Assembly (NCBI RefSeq): GCF_030758455.1
Contig: NZ_CP132353.1
Span: 4,402,001-4,466,000, forward strand
DNA from: Erwinia pyri
Lineage (GTDB): Bacteria; Pseudomonadota; Gammaproteobacteria; Enterobacterales; Enterobacteriaceae
Reading direction: 5' to 3'
Length of the DNA stretch: 64,000 nt
Part shown: positions 63,280 to 64,000 of the stretch, piece after piece
How the letters are laid out: the number at the start of each line of letters is the position of its first letter
Numbering within the stretch: the first letter of the stretch is position 1
Made by a program: the position numbers and the translations under genes
The notes under the pieces: model-generated
What the model was told of the DNA's origin: nothing
Seen by the model: only the letters and a program-made list of their open reading frames with translations
The model's database searches: none

Positions 63280-63549
63280 TTAATCTTTGATAACGCCACG
63301 CGCACGAAGCAGAGCCGTTTTGAAATCCTCTTCATAATCTTTCTTCAGCCCGGGGATCGGCTCGTTTTTATCGCTGCCGCGCATTTTGAGATGGTAAATC
63401 AGGATATCGTCGGTGAGTTCGGTTATCGGGCCAGTAAAACCTGACTCTGTAGCGAGTTTCTGTAAAAATTGCATCAGCGTAAGGTCCGGCTCCTTCTGCC
63501 ATTCAGGTTGCAGCAGGGAGATCAGTTCGTTGAGACGATGGCATTTCAT
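63280..63549 (-). CDS. yihD: DUF1040 family protein YihD
   Basis: The 89 residues from ATG 63549 equal E. coli YihD, with [20 protein letters not shown] at the start and [20 protein letters not shown] near the end. Function unknown. AGGAAG lies about 7 bases upstream of the ATG. It precedes srkA and diverges from mobA. Confidence 0.95.
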   Translation of the reverse strand: MKCHRLNELISLLQPEWQKEPDLTLMQFLQKLATESGFTGPITELTDDILIYHLKMRGSDKNEPIPGLKKDYEEDFKTALLRARGVIKD

Positions 63550-63627
63550 GGCAAGCTTCCTGTCAGACTTAATAAGTAGCCAGGTTATCAGCATTAATTT
63601 CACTTTAACAGAGAGGTGACCGGCGGA

Positions 63628-64000
63628 ATGGTTCACAAATCAGACAATACGAACGAAAAGGTGACCGGGGTCATTCTTGCTGGTGGAAAAGGGTCACGGA
63701 TGAAGGGTGAAGATAAGGGACTGGTTAACTTCAGGGGCAAACCGCTCTATCAGCATGTGCTGGCACGGCTGCACCCGCAGGTAGCAGAGGTTATGATCAG
63801 CGCCAACAGAAATGGCGAACGCTATCAGGAATGCGGCTGTCGCGTTTTAACCGATTCTTTCCCGGGTTTTGCCGGCCCGCTGGCAGGTATGCTGGCCGCT
63901 TTACAGCATATTACTACTGAGTGGGCTGTGTTTGCTTCCTGCGATACACCCTTTGTGCCTCTGAATCTGGTTGAACAGCTGTGGAAAGGTAAAGCAGACG
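63628..64000 (+). CDS. mobA: Molybdenum cofactor guanylyltransferase MobA (5' part, truncated by window edge)
   Basis: ATG 63628 opens a frame that is still open at base 64000 (124 codons visible). The product has the nucleotide-binding motif [19 protein letters not shown] near residues 15-33, [12 protein letters not shown], and SCDTPFVP near 107-114, where the aspartate binds metal. MobA attaches GMP to molybdopterin, forming the bis-MGD cofactor. GGCGGA sits just before the ATG, rather close. Position next to yihD matches E. coli, where mobB follows. Confidence 0.95.
   Translation, partial: MVHKSDNTNEKVTGVILAGGKGSRMKGEDKGLVNFRGKPLYQHVLARLHPQVAEVMISANRNGERYQECGCRVLTDSFPGFAGPLAGMLAALQHITTEWAVFASCDTPFVPLNLVEQLWKGKAD

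Overview
The window is a stretch of chromosome from a gamma-proteobacterium of the order Enterobacterales, most likely family Erwiniaceae (Erwinia/Pantoea-like). Almost every gene has a close E. coli counterpart, often of near-identical length, but the order and the lipopolysaccharide (LPS) genes differ from E. coli and include Klebsiella/Serratia-type core genes (waaE, a wabG-like gene). The species cannot be fixed from the sequence alone. I see no prophage, insertion sequence, CRISPR array, rRNA or tRNA gene.

Layout. 1-1746: the end of envC and yibQ (cell-wall hydrolysis control). 1801-3931: two glycosyltransferase genes, the second of no family I can name. 4006-6248: kbl-tdh (threonine breakdown) on the minus strand. 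6474-21229: the LPS core locus. It holds hldD-waaF-waaC and a GT2 gene; an opposing waaL plus deacetylase pair; a plus-strand series GT4, GT9, GT2, waaQ, wabG-like, waaA, waaE; and coaD at the end. Together these make ADP-heptose, attach Kdo and heptose to lipid A, extend and decorate the core, and ligate O-antigen. 21243-30387: mutM, rpmG, rpmB, radC, coaBC, dut, slmA, pyrE, rph, nupC, a DUF3574 lipoprotein and yicC. 30517-44122: yjdM, a hypothetical gene, yicG, ligB, gmk-rpoZ-spoT-trmH-recG (nucleotide and ppGpp metabolism, tRNA methylation, recombination), an NAD(P)-binding protein, xanP and yicH. 44307-50071: rluF, yiiD, dtd, yihY, yihX, typA. 50507-54520: glnA-glnL-glnG, the nitrogen-control operon, with clear NtrC operators and a sigma-54 promoter. 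54572-63549: hemN, yihI, csrC RNA, engB, Spot 42 RNA (spf), polA, dsbA, srkA, yihD. 63628 to the end: the start of mobA.

Regulation readable from sequence includes NtrC sites at glnA and glnL, a PurR operator at xanP, the pyrE attenuator, DnaA-box-like sites upstream of polA, and the two regulatory RNAs CsrC and Spot 42 (the latter with its 15-residue reading frame).

I did not find a convincing undescribed defence or metabolic system. The least explained parts are the LPS accessory genes (1801-3931 and 9454-16326), the coding-like stretch with a 19-bp palindrome at 14045-14224, and a few very short reading frames. The gene order joins two blocks that lie apart in E. coli (envC-yicH and yiiD-mobA), with rluF at the seam.
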